A stretch of DNA of 64,000 bases, from contig NZ_LHQS01000001.1 in the NCBI RefSeq assembly GCF_004102725.1, positions 1 through 64,000 of the forward strand, written 5' to 3'. Of this stretch, positions 25,795 to 34,772 are shown piece after piece. Position 1 is the stretch's first letter; each line of letters opens with the position of its first letter. Position numbers and translations under genes: made by a program. The notes under the pieces are model-generated. The model saw nothing but the letters and a program-made list of their open reading frames with translations, did no database searches and had not been told where the DNA came from. The DNA is from Methanoculleus taiwanensis. Its GTDB lineage: Archaea > Halobacteriota > Methanomicrobia > Methanomicrobiales > Methanoculleaceae.

Positions 25795-26058
25795 ACTGGT
25801 TGGGTGAAGCCCGATACGAGATAAACCTGATCTTTTCGGGCGGCCGCTGCCAACCTTCGGGATCGACGCTCTCTCCAGCGTCCCGTATCGAAGAGCGGGG
25901 TGCACAGGGATCGGGTACCTGCCGCATCCCTGCCCCGGGGCAGACTCATGGCCTTTTTCTCCTGCGACGCCCACCATTGATCCGATCGCGGCGACGGCAT
26001 ATCAGAAGGGCGAATCTGCTTTTCACCCGCCGGCGTGCAAGAGAGGAGGAGTACCGAT

Positions 26059-26547
26059 ATGGATACACGAGAATTCTGCGTAAAACCGGTAGGCGTCGTC
26101 CACGCCGGCGGGGAATCGTACTCGATCGAGATCGCCGAACCGTTCCGGCCTGCCCTCGCCGGCCTCGACGGGTTTGGCCATATACTCGTGCTCTGGTGGG
26201 CCGATCAGGTTGCCACCGAAGAGCTCCGGAGCGAGACCGTATGCAGAAAGCCGTACACAAAAGGCCCGGATACGATCGGGATCTTCGCCACCCGGTCGCC
26301 GGTCCGGCCGAACCCGATTGCCCTATCAACGGTTCCGGTTCTCGGGATCGATACCGCCGCCGGGATCATCGAAGTTCCGTTCATCGATGCCGACGACGGG
26401 ACGCCGGTGCTGGACATCAAGCCCTACTTACCGGCAACCGAGCGTATCCGGGAGGTGAGAGTGCCTGCCTGGTCCGCTCACTGGCCGCAGTGGTACGAAG
26501 ACAATTGGGGATTCGACTGGGCGGCGGAGTTCACCTTCGAGGACTGA
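26059..26547 (+). CDS. TsaA/TrmO-like tRNA methyltransferase
   Basis: A 162-residue protein of the TsaA/VirR/TrmO family, a SAM-binding beta-barrel. The family signature GIFATRSPVRPNPIALSTVP is intact at about residues 75-94, and IDADDGTPVLDIKPYLP follows. TrmO N6-methylates t6A37 in certain tRNAs; archaeal relatives probably do similar work. GAGGAGGA precedes the ATG at 26059. The neighbours are unrelated, so it is probably monocistronic. Confidence 0.88.
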   Translation: MDTREFCVKPVGVVHAGGESYSIEIAEPFRPALAGLDGFGHILVLWWADQVATEELRSETVCRKPYTKGPDTIGIFATRSPVRPNPIALSTVPVLGIDTAAGIIEVPFIDADDGTPVLDIKPYLPATERIREVRVPAWSAHWPQWYEDNWGFDWAAEFTFED

Positions 26548-26605
26548 ACGTATCCGGATCACGTCCCGCACGGGAAGAGCATGGTCCCGGTTCAGGACAT
26601 TTCGC

Positions 26606-26932
26606 TTACGCTCCGGGCCGAACCGGGTGGCGTACCCAGAAGTCGGCGAGCGCCCCGGCCATGCCGCCGACGTTCTGCATCTGCATCCCGTGCGCAGCGC
26701 CCGGGAGGATAAAAACCCGGACATCCGGGAACCACTCCAGAAGCAGCCGGTGCGTCTCCCCGAAACGTTCCCAGAGGGCGTTGCTTTCGCTCCCGAGGAC
26801 GGCGAGAACCGGCTCGGACAACAGCGGTCGGAAAGAATCCGCGATGAGAGCACCGTGAATGAAGAGCGCGGGCTCACCGCTGCCCGTTACCTCGTACTCA
26901 AGCGTGATACCGTCTATAACCACGTTCTCCAT
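26606..26932 (-). pseudogene. alpha/beta hydrolase with large internal deletion
   Basis: A 108-residue open frame that joins the first about 40 residues of an alpha/beta hydrolase (IDGITLEYEVTGSGEPALFI, then HGALIADSF) directly to its last about 65 residues (LAVLGSESNALWERFGETHR, then LPGAAHGMQM and LADFWVRHP). About 150 residues, including the GxSxG nucleophile elbow, are missing, while the frame stays open. It cannot be a working hydrolase of the usual type. Its start codon overlaps that of the rightward methyltransferase remnant. Confidence 0.75.
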
Positions 26933-27205
26933 GCGTCCTCCGTATCAGATCTGCCCCGGCATGACGGTGCTGGATGCGGGGTGCGGCTCCGGCGGTGAGG
27001 TGACGGCGATCGATATGCAGGAAGCGATGCTGCACGAGGCGGAGCGGCAGGCACGCAGAGCAGGCCTCACGAATGTCCGGTTCTCCGCATAGGGCTCGGC
27101 GAGATCCCGGCCCGGGAAGCAACACTCCAGGATCTCTTCGGAGCGCTGAAACCCGGGGGTCGTCTGCCGGTCGAAGAGAGGGATGGCTGCCCGCATTTCA
27201 GGATT
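26931..27205 (+). pseudogene. methyltransferase remnant
   Basis: From the ATG at 26931 one reads PYQICPGMTVLDAGCGSGGE, then VTAIDMQEAMLHEAERQARR and AGLTNVRFSA before a stop at 27090. The loop normally separating GCGxG from the VTAID strand is missing. After the stop another frame resumes with LGEIPAREATLQDLFGALKP, then GGRLPVEE, the expected C-terminal half, itself shortened. Two internal deletions and a frameshift make this a relic. Confidence 0.72.
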
Positions 27206-27324
27206 TACGGCCTGAAAACCTTCCGGCGGCGGGGTGAGCCGGCAACCATCCCGCCTGTACGTCCCTCGGAGTCCGGGTTCGTTCTGAAGGGCAACGCCTC
27301 TCTGGGTGAACGTCTGAACGACAG

Positions 27325-27330
27325 AAAAAA
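27325..27330 (-). terminator. poly-T terminator
   Basis: A6 on the plus strand gives U6 on the minus strand, 17 bases after the stop of the leftward gene ending at 27347. Confidence 0.4.
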
Positions 27331-27346
27331 GGGTGAAGAAACAGAG

Positions 27347-27649
27347 TTACTTCCCCGGCGCCGCCCGTTGGATACATTCAATACACTCGTCAACGGTCAG
27401 TACCGGCTTGATATCGAAGACGACGTAGGGTATCCATTTTAGTACTGCAGCGTACAGAGATTTTTCATCTGTCTCAGCAAACGCGTAGCCTGCGCTCGCG
27501 TCACTGCACGAGCCCCAGTCGGTTAATCTACCTTCTTTCAGGTCTGCCTTTACCATCTCAAGCATCCGCATCCAGAGCTTCGCCAGCTCCTCCTGATCGG
27601 TAGGCGCTGCCAGCGGATTCAGATGCCACCTCATGTAAAACCGGGCCAT
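27347..27649 (-). CDS. uncharacterised small protein, DUF3303-like
   Basis: A 100-residue soluble protein starting MARFYMRWHLNPLAAPTDQE and containing a ferredoxin-like alpha-beta layout, with SDASAGYAFAETDEKSLYAA in the middle and a C-terminal LTVDECIECIQRA. The pattern of a Trp-His strand followed by DWG and TDEKSL resembles DUF3303 and dimeric alpha-beta barrel proteins; this is a tentative comparison. A strong GGAGGGTGA ribosome-binding site fixes the ATG at 27649. It is monocistronic, with a T6 terminator. Confidence 0.72.
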   Translation of the reverse strand: MARFYMRWHLNPLAAPTDQEELAKLWMRMLEMVKADLKEGRLTDWGSCSDASAGYAFAETDEKSLYAAVLKWIPYVVFDIKPVLTVDECIECIQRAAPGK

Positions 27650-27998
27650 TCGTCTCACCCTCCGTTACGACCGTCTACTCTGCGGATTCCTGTCGCAATA
27701 AAAAATAGGGGAAATCATTCTCCCGAACAATCCCTGCTACCCTTTCAGAGTGCGTGCCCGATACGATTGGGCTACCATAATACTATCGGAGGTGCGGAGT
27801 GCATGCAGTTTTATCATCGTAGCCGTACGGTACAGCCCCGGGAAGCAGGCAGGATTTTTGTTTCGAGAATCCTACTTCTGCGCATTCTTTCATGCAACCG
27901 TGGAAACCGGCATACTGCAACAGTTCATGTTCATCCGCACCTCGCGGGAGCGTGCGAGAGCCCCGGAATTATATACGGTTACAACCAACCCCAACTAC

Positions 27999-28163
27999 GT
28001 GGAACGACCAGACAGGAACCTGGGCTACCTGGGATTCGTAGGGTTCATCGGTATCTTTGGCATCATCGCCTTCACCATCACGGGGGATGCCGCGTATCTT
28101 GGCCTTATGGGGTTTTTTGCGTTCTTTTACTGGTTTACGTATCTTTTCAAAGATCGGGAATGA
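27999..28163 (+). CDS. small two-helix membrane protein
   Basis: A 54-residue protein with two membrane helices separated by TGDAAYLGLMG. The first is NLGYLGFVGFIGIFGIIAFT. It resembles DUF3796-type proteins, whose role is unknown. The frame extends far upstream to 27750, but a TATA element (ttatatac, 27969-27976) lies about 25-30 bases before the GTG at 27999, so a leaderless start there fits the archaeal promoter pattern. An ATG at 27928 is the main alternative. Confidence 0.6.
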   Translation: MERPDRNLGYLGFVGFIGIFGIIAFTITGDAAYLGLMGFFAFFYWFTYLFKDRE

Positions 28164-28272
28164 TGCCGGAGGAGTGTTCGGGGACAGGCATGGCAGCCAT
28201 CCCGCCTCTATCCTCCCCCGCGTTCCGGGGCATTCCCTGGAAGTGCATGTAAGACCTCGTCACCCACCCGGA

Positions 28273-28542
28273 TCACGCCGGCCCTTTCGGGCTCGCTGCG
28301 TCCGCCGGTAGGGCGACGAGCGTCTCGATCTCCATCCGGTCGAGCCGCCGGAGAGCCATCTCCATCGCTGCTTTCTCGTCCGGGGCTTCGAAGAGCACGA
28401 CGGTATCGTACCTCCCGAGCGTCCAGTAGATGCCGAGGTAGCGAACCCCTCCTTCCGTATCGGTCTCAATATCCTTCAGGTTCTCGGCAACAATCTCGTC
28501 GGTCAGCTTCTGTTTGAACTTCGCCAGTGCAATAAAGAGCAT
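28273..28542 (-). CDS. GYD-domain protein
   Basis: An 89-residue protein of the GYD family, named for a motif seen here as WTLGRYDTVVLFEAPDEKAA. The fold is a small alpha-beta ferredoxin-like dimer of unknown function. It starts MLFIALAKFKQK; two adjacent ATGs exist and the second is better spaced from GAGGTGA. Standalone. Confidence 0.85.
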   Translation of the reverse strand: MLFIALAKFKQKLTDEIVAENLKDIETDTEGGVRYLGIYWTLGRYDTVVLFEAPDEKAAMEMALRRLDRMEIETLVALPADAASPKGPA

Positions 28543-28545
28543 CAT

Positions 28546-28973
28546 TCACCTCTTCCCCGCGTTTGGGCATTCCAGCATGCGAGAGCGAACCAGATAAAGG
28601 TAGTGTACTGGATCTGCACCCTTAAAGGGAGTTAAAAGCGATAATGACGAAGGAGGAGGGAGATTCTCTACGGCAGCGTGGCAGAAGCGAATTCCGACGC
28701 TCTCACAGATGCGGGGTTTCCCCTTCTCCCCTCCGTCCCCGGGTGACGGACGTGTTCCGGCTGTTACCGATAGACCGGAGGTGACACCGGACGAAACCCG
28801 GGCATCGGTAACCGTGCATCTGCTCTCCTCCGTGACGATCGGATTCAACCCGGAACAAGAGAAGGATCACTGTAAACATTGAGGATACGATGCACTCGCA
28901 GGGCAGGCGGAAGTATCCAGGCAAAGGTTTTTCTCGTGCAAAGGGTATTGCAATCGCAAAGGAGGGGAAGTAT
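28546..28973. other. 428-base intergenic region
   Basis: It holds the promoters of two divergent genes and no convincing coding frame. A 47-codon frame at about 28643 with a plausible start reads into Arg-rich sequence and is not supported. The strong AAAGGAGGGG at 28959-28968 is the ribosome-binding site of the next gene. Confidence 0.4.
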
Positions 28974-30446
28974 TTGAGACGTTATATAATACTCGCACTG
29001 ATAGTAGCCGTGTTCGTAAGCCCTGCCCTTGCGCAGAACGAAACACCGGGCGACGTGGATGCGTTCCGGCAGGCGCTGGAACAGGACGGCTTCACCGTAC
29101 AGGAAGGCGAGGTCGGATCCTTTGATTTCATTAAGCTCTATGAGGCGGGCGTGCTGCCGTCCGCGTACGGCAACAATCCCGCCACGAAGTACCTGATCTA
29201 TTTCGTTCCGCCGGCCCCGGGCCGTGCGATGGACGAACGGATAGCAACTATTGCACGGGCGCTCGGTATGAGCGGGAACGCATCGTCCTTCTGGAACCTC
29301 GGTCCCGACGAGGCCGTCGTCTTCGTCGGAAAAACACCGCCGGAGTGCCGGTACTTCAGCTACGATCACTATCTCATAGGCAGGACGTATGACGGCGAGC
29401 AGCGGTGGATCTTTGCCAACATCGCCGATACGCTGAACAACCTGGTCATCAACACGGACGGCCCGCAGGGGGACCCGTACAACCGGACGACGATGATCGT
29501 CTCTACGGCCGATCGGGGAATCGACGAGCGTATCCGCACCGCCGCGAGATCGGCGGGATACCCGGACGGCATGATGAACACGCAGGTGTTCCCCGCATCC
29601 GTGCTGAATCTCGGCGTTGAGAACGACTCCGATACCTTCGCCGTATACATCCGTCCGGCTCTCTTTGCGGATCAGCAGGCCGGCGCCGGGTACACCAATG
29701 ACACCCCGGCGACCGTCTTCCGCGTGACGCCGAAGAACACGACGGAGCCCGACCCGTATCCGTATCCGACTCTCCGGGTCCGCGGAACCGGGGAGACGGA
29801 GTTCGACCTCACGGACGACCTCGACGACCTCAGGGACGCTATCCTCGAGCGATACGGCAACCTGAGCGCTACGGAGCTGCCGACGGCTCGGGGAGTCCCG
29901 ATAGGGAGCGATGCTATCCAGCGGGGGGTCGACGCCGTCGGCCCGACCAACGATGCAGTGTACTTATGGTCCGCAAACCAGACTGCCGATGTGCCGACGC
30001 CGCCGTTCTTCGACACCACGCAGTACTATGACTTCCTGCAGCAGCCCCCGATCACCCTCGGGAACGGCACGGACGAGTTCATCATCGTCTACGGAGTCAA
30101 CCACGTAGCCACCGGGAAGGCGACGTACGCGAACTTCGCCCTCTACGGTGCGGACATCTGGAACGGCGTTGGATCGATCACCGACGTGGACTTCACCGGA
30201 ACGGCTGAAGAGTACCTCCCGGACAACCCGAACGCACAGTACCTCTACGTCTACAAGATAGCGAGGAACTGCGAGGGAGAGCAGAACTGCTTCGCGGTTC
30301 CATCAGGCGTCGGAGGTTACGGCATCGAGCCGGATCAGCCGATCTTTATCGCGTGGAGGCTGTACCTGGAGAATGCCACAGCGACCGGGCCGTCCTACGC
30401 GGAGGTCGTGTACGACCGGGCGATAAAGTTCGGCCCGGAGAGTTAG
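28974..30446 (+). CDS. large secreted protein of unknown function
   Basis: A 490-residue exported protein. The start is TTG at 28974, fixed by an excellent GGAGGGG ribosome-binding site and by the signal peptide that begins there (LRRYIILALIVAVFVSPALA, cleavage after ALA). The frame is open 28 codons further upstream, but those residues are basic and not signal-like. The mature part is Asn/Asp/Thr-rich with several N-x-S/T sequons, two roughly similar halves (IYFVPPAPGRAMDERIATIA versus STADRGIDERIRTAARSAGY) and a C-terminal beta-rich region. I recognise no family. Internal duplication and secretion suggest a cell-surface role. T5 at 30492 may terminate it. Confidence 0.8.
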   Translation: MRRYIILALIVAVFVSPALAQNETPGDVDAFRQALEQDGFTVQEGEVGSFDFIKLYEAGVLPSAYGNNPATKYLIYFVPPAPGRAMDERIATIARALGMSGNASSFWNLGPDEAVVFVGKTPPECRYFSYDHYLIGRTYDGEQRWIFANIADTLNNLVINTDGPQGDPYNRTTMIVSTADRGIDERIRTAARSAGYPDGMMNTQVFPASVLNLGVENDSDTFAVYIRPALFADQQAGAGYTNDTPATVFRVTPKNTTEPDPYPYPTLRVRGTGETEFDLTDDLDDLRDAILERYGNLSATELPTARGVPIGSDAIQRGVDAVGPTNDAVYLWSANQTADVPTPPFFDTTQYYDFLQQPPITLGNGTDEFIIVYGVNHVATGKATYANFALYGADIWNGVGSITDVDFTGTAEEYLPDNPNAQYLYVYKIARNCEGEQNCFAVPSGVGGYGIEPDQPIFIAWRLYLENATATGPSYAEVVYDRAIKFGPES

Positions 30447-30566
30447 GGTGAGCGGAACCGGGATGGGGAGAGCGAAAACCCCATCTCTTCATTTTTGACG
30501 GCGGGAATCACACCATGCCCGGTTGTTTCCATGAGGTCGCAGAGGAGGGGTAGGGTATGGTTCCCA

Positions 30567-31238
30567 TCACCGCTGTTCTCCCGGCACCCGGCGGGCACGC
30601 CCGAAGACTACTCCCAGCAGGAGAAACACGACTATGGAGACACCGGCGTAGCCGATGATGCCAATATTACGGAGATTCATGTCGGCAAGGGGGACACCGA
30701 CAAGTCCCGCGAGGCTCAGTACGCCGCTGACGATCATAAGCACCCGGACCGTCCTCTCCAATCGACCTCTCTTGAAGACAGGCGCGGCAAAGAGCATGGC
30801 GAGGGCAAAGAAGATGTCCCACGCAAGGATGTCCAGTGCATAGGCTACTGACGGCCACGTAAACGAGAAGAAGAGCGAACCCCACGGGAATCCTGCGGAC
30901 TCGATCAGGTGGCTTACCGTGAGGATAACGAAGTGGACGCTGGAGGTGATACCCGCCATGAGGATCATGAACGCCAGCGCCGTGAGGCTATACATCCCGG
31001 CCTCAGGGGACGCATACGCATGCACGGCGACCATGACAACGACCATCAGTGGCGCGATGACGACGATGAGCGATTCCAGGATAGAGAAGTACGGATCGCC
31101 GATCGGATCCTGCGGCGACGCGAGCGAGAGAAAACCGAGAATCAGCGTAATCAGGTATGCGATCAGGAGGAAGGAGACACCCAGAGCCGCAGCTCGTCCT
31201 GCCATCCGATGGGTTCTCGTGAAACCTTCCTGCACCAT
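30567..31238 (-). CDS. six-helix membrane protein, unknown
   Basis: A 223-residue integral membrane protein with about six helices, among them LGVSFLLIAYLITLILGFLS, the region around IVVIAPLMVVVMVAVHAY, and IIGYAGVSIVVFLLLGVVFG. Charged loops are short. It has no signature I can name; the general look is of a DUF998-like or archaeal membrane protein of unknown role. The N-terminus RTHRMAGR is basic, placing it inside. Standalone. Confidence 0.78.
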   Translation of the reverse strand: MVQEGFTRTHRMAGRAAALGVSFLLIAYLITLILGFLSLASPQDPIGDPYFSILESLIVVIAPLMVVVMVAVHAYASPEAGMYSLTALAFMILMAGITSSVHFVILTVSHLIESAGFPWGSLFFSFTWPSVAYALDILAWDIFFALAMLFAAPVFKRGRLERTVRVLMIVSGVLSLAGLVGVPLADMNLRNIGIIGYAGVSIVVFLLLGVVFGRARRVPGEQR

Positions 31239-31325
31239 GCCTGGCTCCGTTTATCACCGCAGTACCGATCGACCGGCTACAACATAAGAAAGGGGGATGG
31301 GGAGACGGTTATCCCCGGTGCGATC

Positions 31326-31730
31326 TCAGGCCGGAGGGGCGGGGACGACGAGGTACGTGGCGTAGCCGTCGCCGATGTTCCTCGTCACGTGACCCCTGCC
31401 CGAGGTGTCCTCGAGGAGGACGAGGTCGCCGGGCACGAACCGCCTGACCTCGCCGTCCGTCGTCTCCATCTCCACCTCGCCCGAGAGGAGGGCGAGGAAC
31501 TGCCGGGCGGGAGCCGGGTGCAGTTCGCCGACCCAGCCGGGCTCGAAGGTGTAGAAGCGGTACTTCGACGCGGGCTTATCCTCGGAGACATAGAACGGGG
31601 CAGCGGGCGGCGCTGCCTGCACAAGACGCTGCTTTACCGTCACGCTGTCGAAGTGCGAGTCGCCCTGCTCGTCTGTAGAGATGCGGTGGTACGTCACCTG
31701 GCCCGGATTGAAGGAGAATATCTTCGTCAT
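31326..31730 (-). CDS. cupin-fold protein
   Basis: A 134-residue single-domain cupin. The motif pair is visible as YTFEPGWVGELHPAPARQFL (about 59-78) and FVPGDLVLLEDTSGRGHVTR. His71 and His114 are candidate metal ligands; the Glu of a classical metal motif is replaced. It resembles the cupins that bind small acids or act as dioxygenases, but no substrate can be named. The ATG follows GGGGGAAACC. Standalone. Confidence 0.82.
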   Translation of the reverse strand: MTKIFSFNPGQVTYHRISTDEQGDSHFDSVTVKQRLVQAAPPAAPFYVSEDKPASKYRFYTFEPGWVGELHPAPARQFLALLSGEVEMETTDGEVRRFVPGDLVLLEDTSGRGHVTRNIGDGYATYLVVPAPPA

Positions 31731-32000
31731 GGTTTCCCCCGGTGCGATCTGCGGGTCGGGATATGCTTCCCGACAGGATTACAGACTGCCGGGGGAGGGA
31801 TAAAGGTTGCGACGGGGCGGTCGGGTGGGAGGAGGGATAGACTGCCGGGTTCATCGAGAGGGGAACCTTCGGGAGTTGGTTCTTGTCGCTCTGACCTCTG
31901 CAAAGCCCCGGCCGGTCGATCCGAAGACGCCGATATTCACGCCGCTTTCAATCCTCTAAAACGGTTCCCCCGCAGGTGCGATCAGGCGCAGGCCCGGGAT

Positions 32001-32437
32001 CTAGTCGATACGGGAGAGGATCCCCTCGATCGTGATCGCGTAGGTAACCGTCTCTCCCGCAAGGGGGTGATTTCCATCAACGGTGACGCTTTTGTCGTCC
32101 ACGTCGAGTACGGTTACCCGGCAGGGTTTTCCCAGCACCTCAACGGTGATGAACTCGCCGGGAACCGGTTCGTGGTCGAGTTTAAGCTTTCTGCGTTTTA
32201 TCGTGACCACGAATTTCCGCCGGAACTTCCCGTAGGCCTTCTCCGGGGCAGCACCACGGCCACCGTCTCGCCCGGCTCTCTGCCGATCAGCGCCTCCTCA
32301 AAGAGGGGATTGATCTGCTTCGCTCCGAGGGTAACCCGGACCGGCTCGCCCGACCGCGTATCCTCGAAGATCTCGCCGTCGGGGCGGGTGCTGGTGAAGT
32401 GCAGGAGCAGGGTGTCGCCGTCCGTTACGGGTGCCAT
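32001..32437 (-). pseudogene. FKBP-type peptidyl-prolyl isomerase split by a frameshift
   Basis: The start at 32437 opens MAPVTDGDTLLLHFTSTRPD, then GEIFEDT and FEEALIGREPGETVAVVLP, the beginning of a SlyD-type FKBP. The frame then shifts at a run of four G (32245-32248): one added base would give LPPEKAYGKFRRKFVVTIKR and join the second frame, which ends with VLDVDDKSVTVDGNHPLAGE, then TVTYAITIE, the rest of the insert-in-flap domain. The full product would be about 145 residues, the normal size. Either a real one-base deletion or a homopolymer sequencing error broke it. FKBPs of this type fold cytoplasmic and metal proteins. Confidence 0.88.
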
Positions 32438-32739
32438 ATGCTACCTGATCGGTTTGTCGGGGGGTACTTTAATGCACCGGGAGTACGGAGCGGCTTTGCC
32501 GTCTCTCCCGGAAGGCTTCCAGGCAAACGGAGTTTCCACGGCGGAGGAGGGCTTGTTCCACCACGCATCCTATCACTCGCGGTTCTCATTGTGCATGCCA
32601 GCGTAGCAAATATGGCCGACTTCAACCTGGCCGCTCGCTGTTTCAGGCTGCTCCCGACTCCAGTGCCGATTGTACTGATAGGGTTACTACCCGAAAACGG
32701 AAAATCGGAACGTAATCGCAAAAAGAACGCAAAAACCCA
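32438..32739. other. 302-base intergenic region with tRNA terminator
   Basis: No gene seen. On the minus strand directly after the tRNA-Val gene lie T5 at 32731-32735 and another at 32720-32724, a likely terminator for the tRNA transcript. The rest has no recognisable feature. Confidence 0.45.
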
Positions 32740-32813
32740 TGGGCTCGCTGAGATTCGAACTCAGGATCTTCGCCGTGTGAAGGCGACGTCATGACCAGCT
32801 AGACCACGAGCCC
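32740..32813 (-). tRNA. tRNA-Val (CAC)
   Basis: A 74-base cloverleaf. The acceptor stem GGGCTCG pairs with CGAGCCC, the anticodon loop is TTCACAC giving CAC, and the T-arm contains GTTCGAATC. The discriminator is A and no CCA is encoded. No intron. It follows tRNA-Gly after three bases, so they share a transcript. Confidence 0.95.
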
Positions 32814-32816
32814 TGA

Positions 32817-32887
32817 TGCATCGACCGGGAATTGAACCCGGGCTATTGGCTTGGAAGGCCAAAGTCATACCACTAGACCATCGATGC
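32817..32887 (-). tRNA. tRNA-Gly (TCC)
   Basis: A 71-base cloverleaf with acceptor GCATCGA pairing with TCGATGC, anticodon stem TTGGC/GCCAA and loop CTTCCAA (anticodon TCC), and T-arm GTTCAATTC. Discriminator A, no encoded CCA, no intron. A TATA-like element is seen about 35 bases upstream (tttattatccg, near 32922-32932). Confidence 0.95.
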
Positions 32888-32963
32888 GCTGCACAACGTG
32901 CCTACGTAGTTTGTCGGTGCCGGATAATAAAGGTTGAGATTATCGGAAGGGTTCCGGGGTGGA

Positions 32964-33845
32964 TTAGTACCCCCGGACCTCCGACTCGAGCGCCTCGAGG
33001 GCGGCAACGCGCTTCTCGAGCGACGGGTGGGTGGAGAAGAGCTCCATCAGGGTGTTCCCCGAGAGAGCGGGGATGATGAAGAACGCGTTCGCACCCTCCA
33101 CCTCCTGCTTCTTCTCGGCGGGGACGTAGTCCATCCTGCCGCTTATCTTCTGGAGCGCCGAGATCAGCGCCCGCGGGTTCCCGGTCATGTAGGCGCTGCC
33201 CCGGTCGGCCGCGAACTCCCGGTAGCGGGAGAGCGCCCGTATAAGGAGCGTGCTCATAACCCAGACCAGGATCGACGCGATGAAGACGACGATCAGCGCC
33301 CCGGCGTTGTTGTCGCGCCGGCCGAAGAGCCCGATGAAGAACCAGTTGCGCATCACCAGGAACGCAAGCATCGAGATGAAACTCGCGAGCGTCAGGGTCA
33401 GCATATCCCGGTTCTTGACGTGGGAGAGTTCGTGGGCGAGCACGGCCTCGAGCTCCTCTTTCGAGAGGATGCGCATGATCGAGTCCGTCACCGCAACCAC
33501 GGCGTTGTTGTAGTTCCGCCCGGTCGCGAACGCGTTCGGGACGGGGGATGCCATAATCCCGATCTTCGGCATCGGCAGGCCCGCCTCGGTCGCGAGACGC
33601 CGCACCGACCGGTGGAGGTCGGGGTACTCGTCCTCCTCGACGATGCGGGTGCCCGTACTCCAGAGCACGAGCTTGTCGGAGAAGAAGTACTGGGCAAACG
33701 CCATCCCGGCCGCGACGATCAGGAGGAACTCGAAGCTGAATCCTAGAGCGGATAAGACGCCCAGGAAGATCAGATAGACGATGAGCAGCAGGAACGACGT
33801 CAGCGCCATTCGTGCGGTCAGCCCAAAGTCACGGGTCCATTTCAT
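32964..33845 (-). CDS. htpX: HtpX membrane zinc metalloprotease
   Basis: A 293-residue M48-family protease that degrades misfolded membrane proteins. Four membrane helices: two near the N-terminus (about 12-34 and 36-54) and two in the middle (about 150-168 and 176-195). The zinc site HELSH is at residues 138-142 and the third ligand Glu lies in YREFAADRGSAYMTGNP. Length matches the family. A TATA element (tattaatatg, near 33872) lies about 30 bases upstream of the ATG, so the message may be leaderless. It is the first gene left of the Thi4 gene and divergent from it. Confidence 0.95.
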   Translation of the reverse strand: MKWTRDFGLTARMALTSFLLLIVYLIFLGVLSALGFSFEFLLIVAAGMAFAQYFFSDKLVLWSTGTRIVEEDEYPDLHRSVRRLATEAGLPMPKIGIMASPVPNAFATGRNYNNAVVAVTDSIMRILSKEELEAVLAHELSHVKNRDMLTLTLASFISMLAFLVMRNWFFIGLFGRRDNNAGALIVVFIASILVWVMSTLLIRALSRYREFAADRGSAYMTGNPRALISALQKISGRMDYVPAEKKQEVEGANAFFIIPALSGNTLMELFSTHPSLEKRVAALEALESEVRGY

Positions 33846-33995
33846 ATCGAGCTACTGTTAGACGGGAGGCATATTAATACATCCGCCCATGAATCCGGAA
33901 ACGGACGGAAATGCTCACCCCGAGAGCCGCCGGGGCGTATCCGCGCCACTGGCATTATTAGGAGACAGCGTCAACAGATAAGCGAGGAAATCCGG

Positions 33996-34760
33996 ATGGA
34001 CCTTGATGAAGTGACAATCAGCAGAGCCATCGTACAGGAGCAGAGCAGGGTGCTCCTCGAGTACATGGAGATGGACGTTGCAATCGTCGGCGGCGGCCCT
34101 TCCGGCCTTGCCTGCGCCGCACTCCTCGGTGAGCGGGGCATCAAGTGTGCGCTCATCGAGAAGAAACTCAGTATCGGCGGCGGGATGTGGGGCGGGGGCA
34201 TGATGTTCCCCCGGATCGTCGTCCAGGAAGAGGCCCGGCGGCTGCTCGACCGGTTCGGCATCGCCTACCGCGAGCACGCCCCCGGCTACTACGTCGCGAG
34301 CTCCGTCGAAGCCGTCTCGAAACTGACCGCCGCGGCCTGCAGCGCCGGCGTCGAGTTCTTCAACCTCACCACCGTCGAGGACGTCATGGTCAAGGGCGAC
34401 GGGCGGGTGAGCGGCCTTGTCATCAACTGGACGCCCGTCGAGATGGCGGGACTGCACGTCGACCCCTTCACGCTCGCCTGCTCGTATACGATCGACGCCA
34501 CCGGCCACGACGCGGTCGTCGCCCGTCTCGTCGAGGCGAAAGGCACCGACCTCGCGGTGAAGGGCGAGGGGTTCATGTGGGCGGGCAGAGCCGAAACCAA
34601 CATCATCCGGCACACCCGCGAGATCTACCCGGGTCTCGTCGTCACCGGCATGGCCGCGAACGCCGTCGCCGGCGAGAACCGGATGGGGCCGATCTTCGGC
34701 GGCATGCTGCTCTCGGGAGAGTTCGCCGCCGGGCTCGTCGCAGAACGGCTCGGGAGATAA
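33996..34760 (+). CDS. thi4: Thi4-family sulfide-dependent thiazole synthase
   Basis: A 254-residue FAD/NAD-type enzyme that makes adenylated thiazole for thiamine from NAD, glycine and sulfide. The dinucleotide loop VAIVGGGPSGLACAALLGER is at about 28-47, followed by EKKLSIGGGMWGGGMMFPRI, and the C-terminal MAANAVAGENRMGPIFGGML is the family signature. At the position of the suicidal Cys205 of yeast Thi4 this protein has His154 (AGLHVDP), the mark of catalytic, iron- and sulfide-using archaeal enzymes. The start is supported by GCGAGGA. A second gene follows after 12 bases in the same direction. Confidence 0.92.
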   Translation: MDLDEVTISRAIVQEQSRVLLEYMEMDVAIVGGGPSGLACAALLGERGIKCALIEKKLSIGGGMWGGGMMFPRIVVQEEARRLLDRFGIAYREHAPGYYVASSVEAVSKLTAAACSAGVEFFNLTTVEDVMVKGDGRVSGLVINWTPVEMAGLHVDPFTLACSYTIDATGHDAVVARLVEAKGTDLAVKGEGFMWAGRAETNIIRHTREIYPGLVVTGMAANAVAGENRMGPIFGGMLLSGEFAAGLVAERLGR

Positions 34761-34772
34761 CCGGAGGCTACC

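Noticed and set aside
28643-28786. 47-codon open frame
   Set aside because: Reads into Arg/Pro/Ser-rich sequence with no sign of a fold; no promoter at the right distance.
33846-33995. Possible thiamine riboswitch before thi4
   Set aside because: I could not find the conserved CTGAGA-type core, and the spacing between the divergent genes leaves only a promoter-sized gap.
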